Shown in pieces: positions 1 through 10,500 of a stretch of 64,000 nt of DNA. Position 1 is the first letter of the stretch, and every line of letters begins with the position of its first letter. Location of the stretch: positions 1,153,725-1,217,724 of the forward strand of contig JALMQS010000411.1 of assembly GCA_024734495.1 (NCBI GenBank). The letters are read 5' to 3'. The DNA is from Forficula auricularia. Lineage: Eukaryota > Arthropoda > Insecta > Dermaptera > Forficulidae. The notes below the pieces were generated by a model. The model did no database searches and was not told the DNA's origin. It was given only the letters and a program-made list of their open reading frames with translations. The translations under genes were made by a program, and so were the position numbers.

Positions 1-281
1 TGATTGATGTGACTGTGGGTCAGTGGCTAGAGTGTCGGGTCTCTGACTCGAAGATCGCTGGTTTGAGACTGAGTCTCGGCAGATAGATATTTGCAGTCAC
101 CTCCTCTTGGAAAGTAATGCCAACCTACCAAGAGTATAATTGCCTAGTCACCTCTCCAAATTAGCCGTTCGGAAAAAGTAGGTCCCGTATATCTGTGTAA
201 AACAACTAAACACACTCAGCACAGGTATATGTGGAGAGGCGCCGACACCCGTTTCAGGTATGGCACTCAAAGAAGAAGAAG
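1..281 (+). mobile_element. tRNA-headed SINE with GAA-repeat tail
   Basis: Near the left edge the sequence has the two RNA polymerase III promoter boxes of a tRNA-derived SINE: an A-box-like TGGCTAGAGTGTCGG near 24-38 and a B-box-like GGTTTGAGACT near 60-70. The body runs to a short GAAGAAGAAG tail near 271-280. Similar GAA tails end the fragments at 37158-37228 and 39998-40115. The 5' target duplication cannot be judged because the element starts almost at the window edge. Confidence 0.6.
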
Positions 282-410
282 ATGTTTTCCGCCAAAATAC
301 ATCGATGTTTTCAGGTATAGATATTAATCGCCACATCGATTGTTACCACCGATTTTAACATTGATAGGATAAATATCGATATTTAAAATATCGATACTCA
401 TTTCTAGTAC
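282..410. repeat. TATCGAT-rich repeat fragment
   Basis: Several copies of ATCGATGTTT/TATCGAT lie in about 130 bp. The same motifs recur at 37060-37150 and 37400-37450, so this is a dispersed repeat fragment of unknown class. Confidence 0.35.
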
Positions 411-470
411 ATATTTCTTTTTGGCCCTAGGATTCAATCCTGAGGGTGTAAATACAACCCTTCTGATAAA
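411..470 (+). mobile_element. SINE 3' fragment, same family as 20574-20680
   Basis: A B-box-like GATTCAATCCTGAGGG is followed by GTGTAAATACAACCCTTCTG. This matches the tail of the tRNA-like unit at 20574-20680 (GATTCGATTCCCGAGG, then GTGAAAAACAACCCCTCTG). Only the 3' part survives. Confidence 0.45.
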
Positions 471-901
471 TAATAAAAAACATCAATAATAAATTAAATT
501 CAGAGAATCGACCTTGCTCGATATTTTTTTTAGTATAAAACCTCATTTAGACTATGAAGTTTAATGCAAGTTTCAAAAATCACATTTAGACTTGCTTGAC
601 AAAATAAGCCTGACTTAATTTATCGTGAGTCGACAGGTTGTCTTGAGAAAAACCTGCATAAAACTTGCCTCGTATAAATGAAACTTAATTATAATTTTCG
701 TATCCTAATGAATTAGGAAAATATTGTTTATATACATGTGCATTTAAGGGTGCAAGTCAACTTGAGTGAAACCTTGCTTGAGACTTGCCCATTGTAATTT
801 AGGTTTAATGTACAAGTGACGTATCCTATAAATTAAGAATTTTTTTTATTAATAAATTATCAATTGTTTCTCCATAAGAGCCATGGTAATTTTAAAACTA
901 A
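471..901. repeat. AT-rich stretch with a degenerate tandem duplication
   Basis: No gene is visible. Two diverged units, about 645-720 and 757-835, share the order CTTGAG, AAACCT, ACTTGCC and GTATCCTA. They look like an old tandem duplication with a period near 115 bp. Confidence 0.35.
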
Positions 902-1035
902 ACGAAATTTTCTCTGGAGAGAGACGGACTGGTAGAAATTTTAATTGAATGTAATGGAAGGCAGCCCAGAGGTAGTGAGGAATGAAATTTTTTCATTCCT
1001 CACTACCTCTGGGCTGCCTTCCATTACATTCAATT
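902..1035. mobile_element. Foldback element, family 1, copy 1
   Basis: Two arms of about 45 bp (943-987 and 991-1035) are perfect inverted copies separated by 3 nt. They carry the family motif GCCCAGAGGTAGTGAGG. The left outer flank (902-942) is the reverse complement of the right outer flank of copies 2 and 3, so the family has a longer terminal sequence that is lost here on the right. No coding capacity is present. Confidence 0.85.
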
Positions 1036-1185
1036 TAAAACTAAAGTTTTAAACTCAACATTAGAGTGTTTAGAATTTTATAAAAGGCTATGAAATATAA
1101 ATTCCTAAACAATTTAAATTAATTCAGTTTGCTTAGCAAGGGTGTCCTTCATCCATAATTTGCATCCAAACCGGGTTCATCCTAA

Positions 1186-1364
1186 GACCGCGTTTACATT
1201 GACACTGTGAGGGTACACACGCCAAATACTCCAAATATAGGCCGAATTGATTTTAATGTGACTGTTCGTATGCACATTGATTTGAACAAAACATTATAAT
1301 CAATTGGAACTATACACGCAGTGCAAACTCGAACCACACGCACCGCGTCAATGTAAACCTGGAC
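1186..1364. mobile_element. Short MITE with TAA target duplication
   Basis: Terminal inverted repeats GACCGCGTTTACATTGAC (left) and, read inward from the right, GTCCAGGTTTACATTGAC match at 15 of 18 positions. TAA flanks both sides (1183-1185 and 1365-1367). A 3-bp TWA duplication is typical of PIF/Harbinger-type elements. The 179-bp length and lack of a reading frame make it non-autonomous. Confidence 0.75.
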
Positions 1365-1367
1365 TAA

Positions 1368-1779
1368 AATAAATTACTTCGATCCATTCTTCTGGTCTCT
1401 AAAAGGGAAATAATAAGACAACTAAAGAAGAAGATGCAAGATTTTAAAATACATATATTAAAAACAAAAGTGAAAACTTTTTCAATACTTAAAATTTTCA
1501 GCTTTCTAGCATTAGAACTCTTGGAACTATCAAATGGACAAATGGAGAACTATGGAAAGGGCTAACAATGAGCTGAAATTTATGCTTCTAATCTAAAATT
1601 ACAATAATACATTAACATTAAAATAATTTAGTTTGTAGTATATACATTCCATAAAATATCTCAAAGAGATACATTTATGATAAATTACAGTCCTAAAATA
1701 CCTAGTATACCGAGCTTGAAAATATCAATATAAAGTACCAATATATGACACTACACAAAGTTAGTTCTAGTTGTTCAAA
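1368..1779. other. AT-rich interval, nothing recognised
   Basis: I find no coding, RNA or clear repeat signal here. Confidence 0.3.
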
Positions 1780-1799
1780 AGAATGTGGTTTCTATTGAT

Positions 1800-2100
1800 G
1801 AAGCTATCAAGAAAATTAATTTACAAAACAATTTGAAAGTTAAAAATATCTGAATTAAAATTATCAGCTTTTGTAGCTGAACACGGTTTATCTTTTAAAA
1901 TGATGGAACACTTGCCTCATTTTATAGTCAGTCTGTAAATTCAGGCGTTGGTATAAAAACTAGTAGAACGAAAACTACAAAAATAATAAATGAAAAAATA
2001 TGACCATGTTACGAAAAATATTGTATCTATTGTCAACACAACATTTTCTCAATAATCATAGATGAAACAACGGACGTGTTTACCAAAAATTTAATTTATA
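1800..2100 (+). pseudogene. hAT transposase relic (catalytic-core start)
   Basis: Reading the plus strand in shifting frames gives a recognisable hAT-superfamily transposase order: KISELKLSAFVAEHGLSF (about 1843-1896), MMEHLPHF just after, then SRTKTTKIINEKI (about 1963-2000), then FSIIIDETTD near 2047-2075. IDE(S/T)TD is the segment that carries the first catalytic aspartate of hAT transposases; the Asp codon is GAT at 2061-2063. The reading is broken by in-frame stops (TAA after the HLPHF segment, TGA after INEKI) and by at least two frameshifts, so it is dead. No other part of this gene is nearby. A separate hAT C-terminus lies at 45.7-47.2 kb in different sequence context. The family call rests on remembered motifs, not on an alignment. 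Confidence 0.7.
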
Positions 2101-2440
2101 ATAAGTTAATATACACAATTAATAAAGCGGCTCGATTTTTTAATCCACTACAGTTGTTCAAAATTGCCACAATTTTTCACTAGTCAAATGAATAACTTCA
2201 CCATCGCACTCGGCTCCCTATGGGCGGCATTTACAACATCACCCCCCCCCCACCTTTTTTGCTTTCGAGACCCTGGCTACCGCTCCCACTAGTTTTTATT
2301 CATACAACCACCACAGCGTAAACATCTCTTAGAATTACTCTATGTGTGTTATTCGCTAGACTTGTATGGGCCTGAAAGGTAAGAATATTCTGATAGCTAA
2401 AATTCATATTCTATTCATGTTCATTTCTTTAATTATTTTT
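2101..2440. other. AT-rich interval with a C-run, nothing recognised
   Basis: A run of about ten C lies near 2242-2252. No gene or defined repeat was seen. Confidence 0.3.
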
Positions 2441-2446
2441 CTCTTT

Positions 2447-2690
2447 TATCCTGAAAGGTTCTTCAATATATATGTTTTAATCGTCCGCTCGATTGACGAA
2501 ACACAAAACATATACAATTCCTTGACCAAAACCACTTGAGGCAAAATCCTGAAAGGTTCATCTATACACAACTAAGCCACGCTTAGCCAAATGTATGTTT
2601 TGTTCGCCCGAATCGCTTGGCAAACAACAACATATATATTCCCTTGCCCACCCAAGCGGAAAGAAACGAACCCTTTTCTTTCTGAACAAA
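2447..2690. repeat. Degenerate tandem duplication
   Basis: TCCTGAAAGGTTC occurs near 2450 and again near 2548. Each is followed by ATGTTTT, TCG-rich sequence and then ACATATA. This suggests two diverged units of about 100-130 bp. The short open frames here on both strands overlap each other and show no protein family. Confidence 0.35.
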
Positions 2691-2799
2691 TTCAGAAAGG
2701 GCATTTTGGCGCTCAATATCTTGAGCAGCGCACACAGCCCCCACACGGCGCATTCAATTTTGCGCATAGAATCTAGGAACGGGAGCTAGGCTCCAAATA

Positions 2800-3490
2800 G
2801 CCTGTACCTTTCCCAAACACTCTCCTTGATCACATCAATCTACACCACTCCACAAATCTAAAACCTTCCCCTTTGTTGATTACTCAATAAATTTTATATA
2901 AACGTTAAATTGTTTACCTATTTATTTCATACTCCTTTGAAGAGAACTACTCTTGACTTCCCTCCATTTTTTTCTTTTACAGGACATCATATATGTATAG
3001 CATTAGTTAATTAGATAATCAGAACAGCCCCTATCGAAACATTTATTTTATTATAAAGTAAAAAACAGCTTCCTTGGGGACTTACAACCCTCATAACAAA
3101 AAGGAGCGATACTTTCAAACAACAATACATTTTACTAAAATAAATGGTACATTCGAATAAAAGCTCAATGCATCACTGACTGATATATTAGACAAATTTT
3201 GGTTCAAATTATACAAAGGGAAGTTTACTTTTTAGGATTTTCTTCATTTTTCCCAAAATTATTCTAAATATTCCTTGATGTATATTAATTTAATTCTAAT
3301 TGAATTACACCTATTCTCGGATTAATAATTTAAGTTTTTCTTTACTGAAATAATAGATAACTTAGATTTAGAGCTTCATCGCCCTTTAATTTGATATTTA
3401 AAACAAAGATCGGGCGATATGGTTGCATAAATTCCAGGGGCTCTTGTAATTCACGGCTCAGTTTACAGTGATTAAATTTCAGCATAATAA
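2800..3490. other. AT-rich interval, nothing recognised
   Basis: No gene, RNA or clear repeat is visible. Confidence 0.3.
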
Positions 3491-3493
3491 TAC

Positions 3494-3612
3494 ATATATA
3501 GAGAAGATATTTCGTGGAGGTATTTGAGGATTTCTAATATTACCAATTTTTAATATCTAATTATTTTTATAGAAGTCCTCAAATATCTCCACGAAATCGC
3601 TTCTATATATTT
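3494..3612. mobile_element. Small foldback/MITE
   Basis: Arms of about 42 bp (3496-3539 and 3571-3612) are nearly perfect inverted copies around an AT-rich loop of about 30 nt. They contain ATTTCGTGGAGGTATTTGAG and its complement. No target duplication could be assigned. Confidence 0.7.
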
Positions 3613-3933
3613 ATATAATAAATAGGTCATTTAAGCCAGCCGCCCTTAGCAAAAAAAATAAAATCTGCAAACACACGACCTGATTTTCACTTATCAGGCC
3701 CTAAAATCAATCTGACAAAATTAAAAAATAACTATATAGTTGTTGATTAAGTTGGAATAATTTGACGGAATGTTCAACAGTGATTTTTTTTTTTTTAAAA
3801 AGTAAAATTATTTTGCTACATTACGAGGAATCCTCAATAAAGTAATACGACCATTTAATAAAAATATAATTTATTCTAAAATATATTTATTAGACATTTC
3901 TTTAATAATATTAATGGTACTACTATACATTTT

Positions 3934-4215
3934 GTTAAGGGAGATTGGTGTAGGTTCTTGGTGAAACATATTAAATAAAGTAGAGAATTTTTTTTTGAAA
4001 AATGTTTTTTTGGAACTTTTTCAAAATATTTTTAAAATATAAAATACTAGGTAGTTTTCACATAAACAAAAGATCAGACACCCCGAAATATATATTGATT
4101 CGTGCTAAACAAGCATCTGATCTTTTATTTATGTGAAACCTACCTAGTATTTTATATAAAAAAAAAAAATTGAAAAAGTTCCAAAAAAACATTTTTCAAA
4201 AAAAAATTTCTGTAC
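3934..4215. mobile_element. Foldback element, family 2, copy 1
   Basis: The unit starts with a head (GTTAAGGGAGATTGGTGTAG) and is followed by arms at 3984-4077 and 4116-4211 that are inverted copies around a loop containing CACCCCGAAATATATATTG. The arms carry TACTAGGTAG and AGATCAGA. Further copies lie at 7373-7680, around 5995-6300 and at 46460-46565. Confidence 0.8.
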
Positions 4216-4231
4216 TACTATAATTTTTATT

Positions 4232-4475
4232 AATTTTTTAATGATAATGATGCTACTCCTTTAGTCCGGGGTGAACCCTTGAAGTGTGAAAAGAACGAGT
4301 ATAGATAAAAATTTATGGGATTAACTCGGAGTTGAAGAAACCTGTGGATGCTGGTTTTAATGACTAAAGATTAGATGCTGCTGGAAAGACGGATTCGGGA
4401 AGAGAGTCGCTAGAAGTCATAGGGATAAATGATTTGGAGAATGCGTTTGTTCAATGAATATCTAATTTAATCGCG
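4232..4475 (-). pseudogene. LINE 3' end (family A), minus strand
   Basis: The minus strand reads a degraded version of SFIPMTS, a shortened SRDWNSLP-like stretch and VFPA, followed by the family's 3' UTR words ACACTTCAAGGGTTCACC and CCGGACTAAA and an A-rich end. The same C-terminus and tail occur at 9780-10137, 17707-18399 and 30676-30914. This is a 5'-truncated LINE copy. Its frame is broken by stops and small deletions. Confidence 0.7.
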
Positions 4476-5337
4476 AAAGGGTGAACTAATTTGAACCGAA
4501 ACTCTCCTGAAATATTTAATCTTCTTTCTTTGAGTGATTTAATAGATATAAAAACCTGTATTGGATGAAATCTTCCGAAATCAATAAGGCCTTATTAGTT
4601 TTAGAAAATTTCTAAACACTATTTATTTCCAATTAAAACTCGAATTCGACTTTATAAAGTCGTTTCAATTTTCACGCATTCTATATAAGTGAAAAAAAAA
4701 CAATCTATAATCCCCTTTGGGGATAAAGCAAAGATATATAAATAAACTTAAAGTTCATAAGCCACCACCATAATCCTCTCATCATAATAGATTTTACTTC
4801 CTGTCTCTAGACAATTAAGAACTTTTTTCCGACTTAAAAAAAATGAGAGAGATAAATACAAGTAATTATAACTATGTTTAAAAGACGATTACTCGTAAAA
4901 TGTATTGAATTTTTTATTTATTTAATCCAAGACAAACTTTTTTGTTCCTTTGAAGAACAGACCAAAAGGGATGGGGGGGGGGGAGCGAAGATAATCCAAA
5001 ATCCATTTATTACTTTATATAATAATCCTTGTTTTCTTTTTATGTTTAAATAAATCCTGTAAGAAAACCGAAATTGACCAGCCCTCCAAACTTTCACTTG
5101 CATATATATAAAGTATATATATATATAAAAGTGAAAAAGTGAAATCCCTTATTCCTCAATTAAATTTTTGACTTTAAAATATTAAAACTTCCATTTTCAA
5201 ATAAACCTAAGAATCTTAAATTTTAGCTCTCTGTTTTGCCCAAAATGACATTAATTTGTGGTTTTATAACTATATGAAAACTCAGGAAAGCTAGCAAAAA
5301 ATAATATATATATATATATATAATAATTTCTAATGGC
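4476..5337. other. AT-rich interval with G-run and TA microsatellites
   Basis: A G-run lies near 4973-4983 and TA runs near 5103-5127 and 5304-5322. No gene is visible; the short minus-strand frame over 4918-5103 is a chance reading. Confidence 0.3.
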
Positions 5338-5369
5338 GACGTTTCGATTAAAATTTTAATCTTCATCAG
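5338..5369 (-). other. Hammerhead-like ribozyme motif
   Basis: On the minus strand the order is CTGATGA, one A, a perfect hairpin with GATTAA and TTAATC sides, GAAAC, then GTC. These are the conserved blocks of a hammerhead ribozyme (CUGANGA, stem II, GAAA, NUH). Two things are odd: one extra base before stem II, and no loop between GAAAC and GTC, so stem III could form only as a dimer. Activity is unproven. Confidence 0.45.
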
Positions 5370-5990
5370 AGAAAAGAAAATACCATAGCATACATAGAAT
5401 GATATTTTGCAGAAATAATTCCATAATTAATTATAAACTGTGAAACCATTTAAAAACATGAGACCCAAGAATCTTTTATCAACCATTAAAAAATATATAC
5501 TAATTTCATTTTTTTTCTTTAACTAATGTAAAATTTTTACCTTTCTTCTATACAAATTAATTATCATTGTCATTTTAGGTGAAACTATTTCTGTTCTTTT
5601 GGGTTTATCAGTAGACAAATGGAGGAAAAAATCCACACTGGAATTCAGATTATATGAGGCCCACAGAGAAAGGATAGAGAACATTAGCATTAAACATCTC
5701 TCAAAATTTCCATTAAAAATTTTTAAACATAATTTAAGGGTGAAATGAATAAAATTCGAAAATTCAAATCGGCGAAATGTTAGCCAACTAATTACCGTAC
5801 TGCCAAAGAGTTAAATGAAAGTCGTGCTTTGTGCACACTAATCTACGAAACTATTAATATAATATAGTTAATTTGTAAAAATTATTATAAACAGTTAAAA
5901 GCTTTTTTCACAAATTATAGGAATTTGGAGAGGGTTCTGAGGCACTTTTAACTCTCTTGACTAAGGGGGTGATGCAAATTAAGTATTTTT
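5370..5990. other. AT-rich interval, nothing recognised
   Basis: No gene, RNA or defined repeat was seen. Confidence 0.3.
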
Positions 5991-5994
5991 ATTT

Positions 5995-6310
5995 TGTTAA
6001 GAGAGAATGGTGTGGGTTCTTAGTGAAACATATTTAATTTTTTTAAATTTATTTATTTATTTATTTTCACCAGGAACACAGCCCATTTAGTCAGCACATC
6101 AGTAAAGTGTAAGTAGTATTAGTGAGGGAGGCGAGTTTAAGCCGGTCGAAATTGTATATGCTACTAAGGCTCGAACCCGGGCCTCCCGATTGAACATGGT
6201 CTTAAACAGTGCCTTGGACAACCCGACTTACAACATATTTAAATAAAGTAAAGAAAAATTAAAAATTAAGTACCTAGATGTTTGAATAGAAAATAAGATT
6301 TAATATCTAG
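5995..6310. mobile_element. Foldback family 2 remnant, split by a SINE
   Basis: The head GAGAATGGTGTGGGTTCTTA and GTGAAACATATTTAA match the heads of the family 2 copies at 3934 and 7373. After the SINE at 6038-6231 the sequence resumes with AACATATTTAAATAAAGTAA. The palindromic part is largely missing. Confidence 0.6.
6038..6231 (-). mobile_element. tRNA-derived SINE with 11-bp target duplication
   Basis: Exact copies of AACATATTTAA flank the unit (6027-6037 and 6232-6242). On the minus strand the head has an A-box region (GGGTTGTCCAAGGCACTG) and a B-box (GGGTTCGAGCC). The body ends in AAATGGGCTGTGTTCC, then AAATAAATAAATAAAT. The 3' half is the same family as the SINE at 14289-14502 (AAATGGGCTTTATTCCC, then AATAAATAAAT). 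The clean duplication marks LINE-type integration into an older family 2 foldback. Confidence 0.9.
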
Positions 6311-6499
6311 GAATGCACTTTAAAGATAATGTAGTAGTATTGAAAATTTATATACAAGAGTATGTTTATTTGCATTTTAACAATTAGTATTTTGTTTATT
6401 TTTATTTTTGGTGAGCGAAAGTTACCTAGTGTGTACTAAACACTGGATTATTTTTTGTTTATTTTGAAGCTAATCTAAAATCCATTTATCACTCTATTT

Positions 6500-7150
6500 A
6501 TATAATCCATGTTTTCAAGTTCTGTTTTTCTCATAAAAAAAACAAAAACAAAAAAACAAACACAAAATCCCGTAAAAAGACAAAAATTGACTAATCCACC
6601 ATTTTTTTTCGCCGTTCACTCTCTTTTTACTTTTTGTGCGTCTGTATATGTGTGTGATTTCGTGGAAATAAACACGAAGGTCTTTATCACAAGCAGCCAG
6701 AGAGAAGCAATAAATCTCTTCCCTTTCCTGTGTCCCGTTTCTTCCTCCTCCATTTTCCTTCCGCACCGCCCTCAAAACAGGTTTATCTCTATTGTCTCTT
6801 AGTGGGAAAAGTCAATTGGCGGGGTTGCTTGCTTGGTTTGAGCTTACAATATTCGCCGAAGTTGATTATGTTCGATAAACTCCAGCGAATAGTCTCTCCT
6901 CTCTCGTAAACGCTACGACTAATAATAACACTAATGGCAATGGTAATAATAATAATAATAATAAGTAGAGAGATATTCGTGGGTTCTATGCCACGTACGG
7001 CCCACTCTCTCTGTGTGTGAAGCTAGCTCTATGCAGATGAGACCGAAAGGACGTTGGCGGGTGTGAAAGGGGACTGGATGGGAAGGCACGCGCTTACTAC
7101 ACGCTACAGGGTGTCACAAAAGCCATTTATCACAACAGAATTAGAAACGA
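6500..7150. other. Unique, less AT-rich island; possible promoter or 5' exon region
   Basis: This interval is less AT-rich than its surroundings and has CT-rich tracts, scattered CpG and an (ATA)n run near 6943-6964. I could not match it to any repeat in the window. Open frames over 6509-6802 on both strands are pyrimidine-rich and show no domain. It could be host regulatory or untranslated sequence. That is an inference from composition only. Confidence 0.25.
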
Positions 7151-7254
7151 AGGATTACAACATATATACATAGATATTTAACATAAATGCAATAAATTTC
7201 TCTTTAATAAATGAAATAATTTAAAAAAAATAAAAAAAATATTGAAAAGATCTA

Positions 7255-7330
7255 GTTTGCTGGCAGTAGCAGAGTTGATGATATGATGATCCATAAAGAA
7301 AAACCAATGATATTGTCACTGCTTGATGTA
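7255..7330 (+). mobile_element. Structured repeat, family 3 (diverged copy)
   Basis: The copy contains GCAGTAGCAGAG, then TTGATGA, then AAAGAAAAACC, GTCACTGC and TTGATG. The GCAG/CTGC stem (7269-7272 and 7319-7322) is kept. This copy reads TTGATGA where most copies read TTGTTGA, one base from the hammerhead box CTGATGA. Confidence 0.55.
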
Positions 7331-7372
7331 TATAAACTATATTATATATATATAATTAAATGTTTTTTGTGT

Positions 7373-7680
7373 GTTAAGGGAGAATGGTGTGGCTTCTTGG
7401 TGAAACATTTTAAATGAAGTAAAGAAAATTTTGAAAAATTTAAGAAACTTTATTAAATATAAAATACTAGGTAGGTTTCATAAAAAAAGATAAGATGCTT
7501 GTTTAGCACGACTCTATATATATATTTCGGGGTATAAGACCATTTTCAGGAGTTCATAGAGGAAACGTGCTAAACAAGCATCTTATCTTTTATTTGTGTA
7601 AAACCTACCTAAGTATTTTATATTTTAAATTTTAAAAAGTTTCTTAAATTTTTCACAATTTTCTTTACTTTATTTAAAAT
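7373..7680. mobile_element. Foldback element, family 2, copy 2
   Basis: The head GTTAAGGGAGAATGGTGTGG is followed by arms at about 7408-7476 and 7605-7680, inverted copies containing ATACTAGGTAGGTTTCA and its complement. The loop has CGTGCTAAACAAGCATCTTA and its inverse as a second inner stem. It is non-coding. Confidence 0.8.
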
Positions 7681-7749
7681 TATATGATAGAGACTATAGT
7701 TTCGGAGGTTTGACTTTCTTAATTAAACATATTCTAAATGAAAGTTTCT

Positions 7750-7860
7750 TTTTGCCGTGAGTAGCAGAAAAACAAATAAATTGAAGGAGATAATAAGCAT
7801 ATTCTATTTGTTATTTCTCAAGGGTTCAAATACCCGAATGGGGGTAGGTGAATTTGTAAT
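7750..7860 (+). repeat. Family 3 fragment next to a SINE B-box fragment
   Basis: TTGCCGTGAGTAGCAGAA at about 7751-7768 is the start of the family 3 unit. At about 7818-7850 AGGGTTCAAATACCCGAATG resembles the B-box and tail of the 20574-20680 tRNA-like unit. Both are short relics. Confidence 0.4.
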
Positions 7861-9395
7861 AGTAAGCTGATCACTCAACAAATGTAAATACATGTTTATT
7901 TGCATCAAACAGAGGACAATTGATTTCTCCTTTTGAATAAAAATATTTATGAAAAATTAATATAAAATTTATTTTAAAATTGACTGTTAATAGAAATGAG
8001 TAAAAGTGCTTAATCACTGAAGATAATCAGACTAGAAGTGCTCGAAATATGTCTGAAAAGTTGATATTGCAAATTAGTATCTCGTAGAGTGGAGGAAAAT
8101 ATTTTACGCGCATATCTGTATGGTGAGTACCCCACCTCTTTCACTCTATAACGCTGTTTCAACCAAAAACCAAAAAAAAAGAAAGTTTTTTATATAGAAT
8201 TACTATTACTTATAGAGAGGAGTAAAAATAAGTTTGGGAATGACTTAAAAGTTAAGTTTAAAGATAACCTAAATAGAGAGGTATTGGGATAGTTTAAGTG
8301 CCTACTTTGGTTTTACTATTTTTCCTAAAAACCTGTTATATTCAACTTAGATAATTGAAGTAGAGAGAGACCGAATGGCATGAATTCTTACTTGTGGTAC
8401 TCTTATTTTCTCTTAACAGCTGTCATAATCACCTAAGGACATCCAGAAACAGAAACTTCCATAAACTAACGGACTAGACTTTGTGTTCCTATTTTAACGT
8501 TAGACAAATGATGGAGAGATATAATTATTGAATGGTTTAACTCCCTATTGGTGGTGCCCCCTGTTTTCAATAAAAATCTGTCATGGTTAATGTTCCTTAG
8601 ATGACCCGATTCAGATAAATATTTGCATGGTTCAGCTGTTGTGTGTAATCAGGAGTAATAAATGAAATAAAAAAATATAAATAAAATTTTTTGTTTTTGA
8701 TGGATCTCCATCGTTTAATTAGTGGAAAGGATTTAACTATTCATATATTCCCTAATAAATGTATTCTATAGATAATCCTTTTTTCGAGTTGGCCAATCAA
8801 ATCGATAATTTCGATGAGATAAAATCTCAAAAAAAAAAAAAAAAAAAATGAAAAAAATCTGGCTAAAGTTCAAGTGGTGAGTGTTACAAAAAAGAGAGGG
8901 TGGAAGAGGTGAGGATTGCAGGGGCGGATTTATTCATTCATACGCAATGAATATTCAAAATGTATATATTTAATGGTGTCAAATGAAGGGTTGAGGGGAG
9001 GAAATTCTGCTCATCTATGTATCCATGTATCATCAACATTTAATCGTTTGCAATCCCATTAGACTCTCAAGCTTGTGGACATAACGGGGACATTGAAGGC
9101 GAGAGGGGAAGGGTGGTTTCAAAGTAGTGGAGAGGAAGGGGAATACTCCAAATTCAAACAAAACATTTCAACATGCTTTTATAATTATATAATATTATGT
9201 AATCTTCATTTTTCGAACTATGTTTTTTATGGGAAGCACAAATCCACTATTTTGAGATTATCGCATCGCACTTGACATCTTCTGAGCTAGATATTTATTG
9301 AACATATCCAATTTATGTTCATTTTTTGAAAAATACCGAGGATGTCTTTTTCTTGTTATTGATAGTAAGAGTTTACATTGCAGACAAGTTTTTTT
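7861..9395. other. Long AT-rich interval, nothing recognised
   Basis: Contains a poly-A run near 8829-8848. The plus-strand frame over 9075-9275 shows no domain. I see no gene or clear element. Confidence 0.3.
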
Positions 9396-9399
9396 GGCT

Positions 9400-9556
9400 T
9401 TTTGCTCTTCTAGCCATCAGCCAATTAACGATATTATTATTAAATTATTACTTCTATGTAGGGATCAGATTTTTAGCCGGTTGCTTCGCGTCGGATTCGA
9501 ACCCGGGTCCACTTGATTAGCAAGCTTATACACTAACCGCTGGCCTAACCCGGCCC
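9400..9556 (-). mobile_element. tRNA-derived SINE, minus strand
   Basis: Read on the minus strand from about 9556 downward, the head gives GGCCAGCGGTTAGTG (A-box) and GGGTTCGAATCC (perfect B-box). A GCTTGCTAATCAAG arm resembles a tRNA-Ser(GCT) anticodon region. A body follows. The acceptor ends do not form a full cloverleaf, so it is a SINE head, not a tRNA gene. The plus-strand frames over 9298-9520 are readings through it. Confidence 0.75.
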
Positions 9557-9779
9557 CCCAGATAGAAGTAGACTATGAATTTGCAAGGAAATAACAAGAG
9601 GTTGTCATCATCTATCCATGTTACAAGTCTGAGACTTAACCGACATGAGCGTATCGATCCGATATCCGACTGTTACCAATTATGAGACACATGGGTTTTA
9701 CGATCAGTCGGAGACTGGCATTAATATGCTACTTTGTAGCGTTCGCATAACCACGATAAATATTTTTGTCTAGGATTTA

Positions 9780-10137
9780 GCCATATTTTAGTGGAGAACA
9801 TGTTTTACTTACCAAGGGCTTCATTCGCGCGAAATACACGATTTTCTAAAATTCAACACCCCTATACGCACTTAAACTGGATACTAATCGAACAAACGCA
9901 TTTGCCAATTCATTTATCCCTATGACATCTAGAGACTGGAACTCCCTTCCTCCGACCGTCTTTCCAGCAACTTATAACCTTCAATGTTTCAAGACCAGCA
10001 TCCACAGATACCTTCGACTGCTACCCAATCCCTAAATCTCCCCTTATCTTCACGTTACAAGGGTCCACCACGGACTAAAAAGGTTCTACCTTCTTGGTGC
10101 AACTTCTTCTTGTATCAATATCATTATAAAAAAAAAG
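9780..10137 (+). pseudogene. LINE 3' end (family A): reverse-transcriptase C-terminus and tail
   Basis: Translation gives the C-terminal domain following the reverse transcriptase in CR1/jockey-like LINEs: FARNTRFSK, HPYT, NAFANSFIPMTSRDWNSLP, VFPATYNLQ, then IHRYLR and a stop (TAA near 10033-10035). A one-base frameshift separates the HPYT part from the NAFANSF part. The 3' UTR has CACCACGGACTAAAAAGG and CTTGGTGCAAC and ends in a run of A at about 10129-10137. The copy is 5'-truncated. It matches the copies at 17707, 30676 and 4232. Confidence 0.8.
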
Positions 10138-10169
10138 CTTAGTTTTCTCTTACACTGTTTCTTGAGGTA

Positions 10170-10275
10170 AAAAAACTTACGTGATATTTGCCGAGACCCC
10201 CTCTCCCCCACATGAGAATGAGTGAGATTCGGCTCGATCTCATGCTTCCCTCTAAACGCCTCACGTAATTAAGGG
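10170..10275. repeat. Possible MITE with TTACGTGA ends
   Basis: TTACGTGA near 10179 and TCACGTAA near 10262 are inverted and enclose a more GC-rich stretch with GCCGAGACCCCC. The ends are short, so chance cannot be excluded. Confidence 0.35.
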
Positions 10276-10364
10276 ACGCACCCTATCAGCCAATGATTCA
10301 TCTCTGAACCTTGGGCCCAAGCACGGCACAACTACACGAAGATAAAATTTGTATTGTTGACAAA

Positions 10365-10500
10365 ATTAGGTTCAAACACATGTGCGTACTGTAATATGTG
10401 TATAATTCCCAATAACTGAAGATGGCCCAATAAAATTTAGGCCGAAACGTCTTATTCTGGGAGTTTCATTGAACCCGGTACACTTTGGCTGATATCTCCA
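10365..10500 (+). mobile_element. Single-arm copy of foldback family 9
   Basis: TTGACAAAATTAGGTTC through GGCTGATATCTCC matches the right arm of the palindrome at 50828-51233. It carries a hammerhead-like motif at 10416-10451: CTGAAGA, T, GGCC-loop-GGCC, GAAAC, GTC. It is a non-palindromic relative of that element. Confidence 0.65.

Noticed and set aside
6509..6802. Plus (97 codons) and minus (86 codons) frames over the same interval
   Set aside because: The sequence is pyrimidine-rich; the two frames mirror each other and have no motif.
9298..9520. Two overlapping plus-strand frames of 64-72 codons
   Set aside because: They run through a minus-strand tRNA-derived SINE and share no protein similarity.
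9471..9556. A possible true tRNA gene with perfect B-box and Ser-like anticodon arm
   Set aside because: The acceptor arms do not pair into a full cloverleaf and a SINE body follows, so it is a SINE head.
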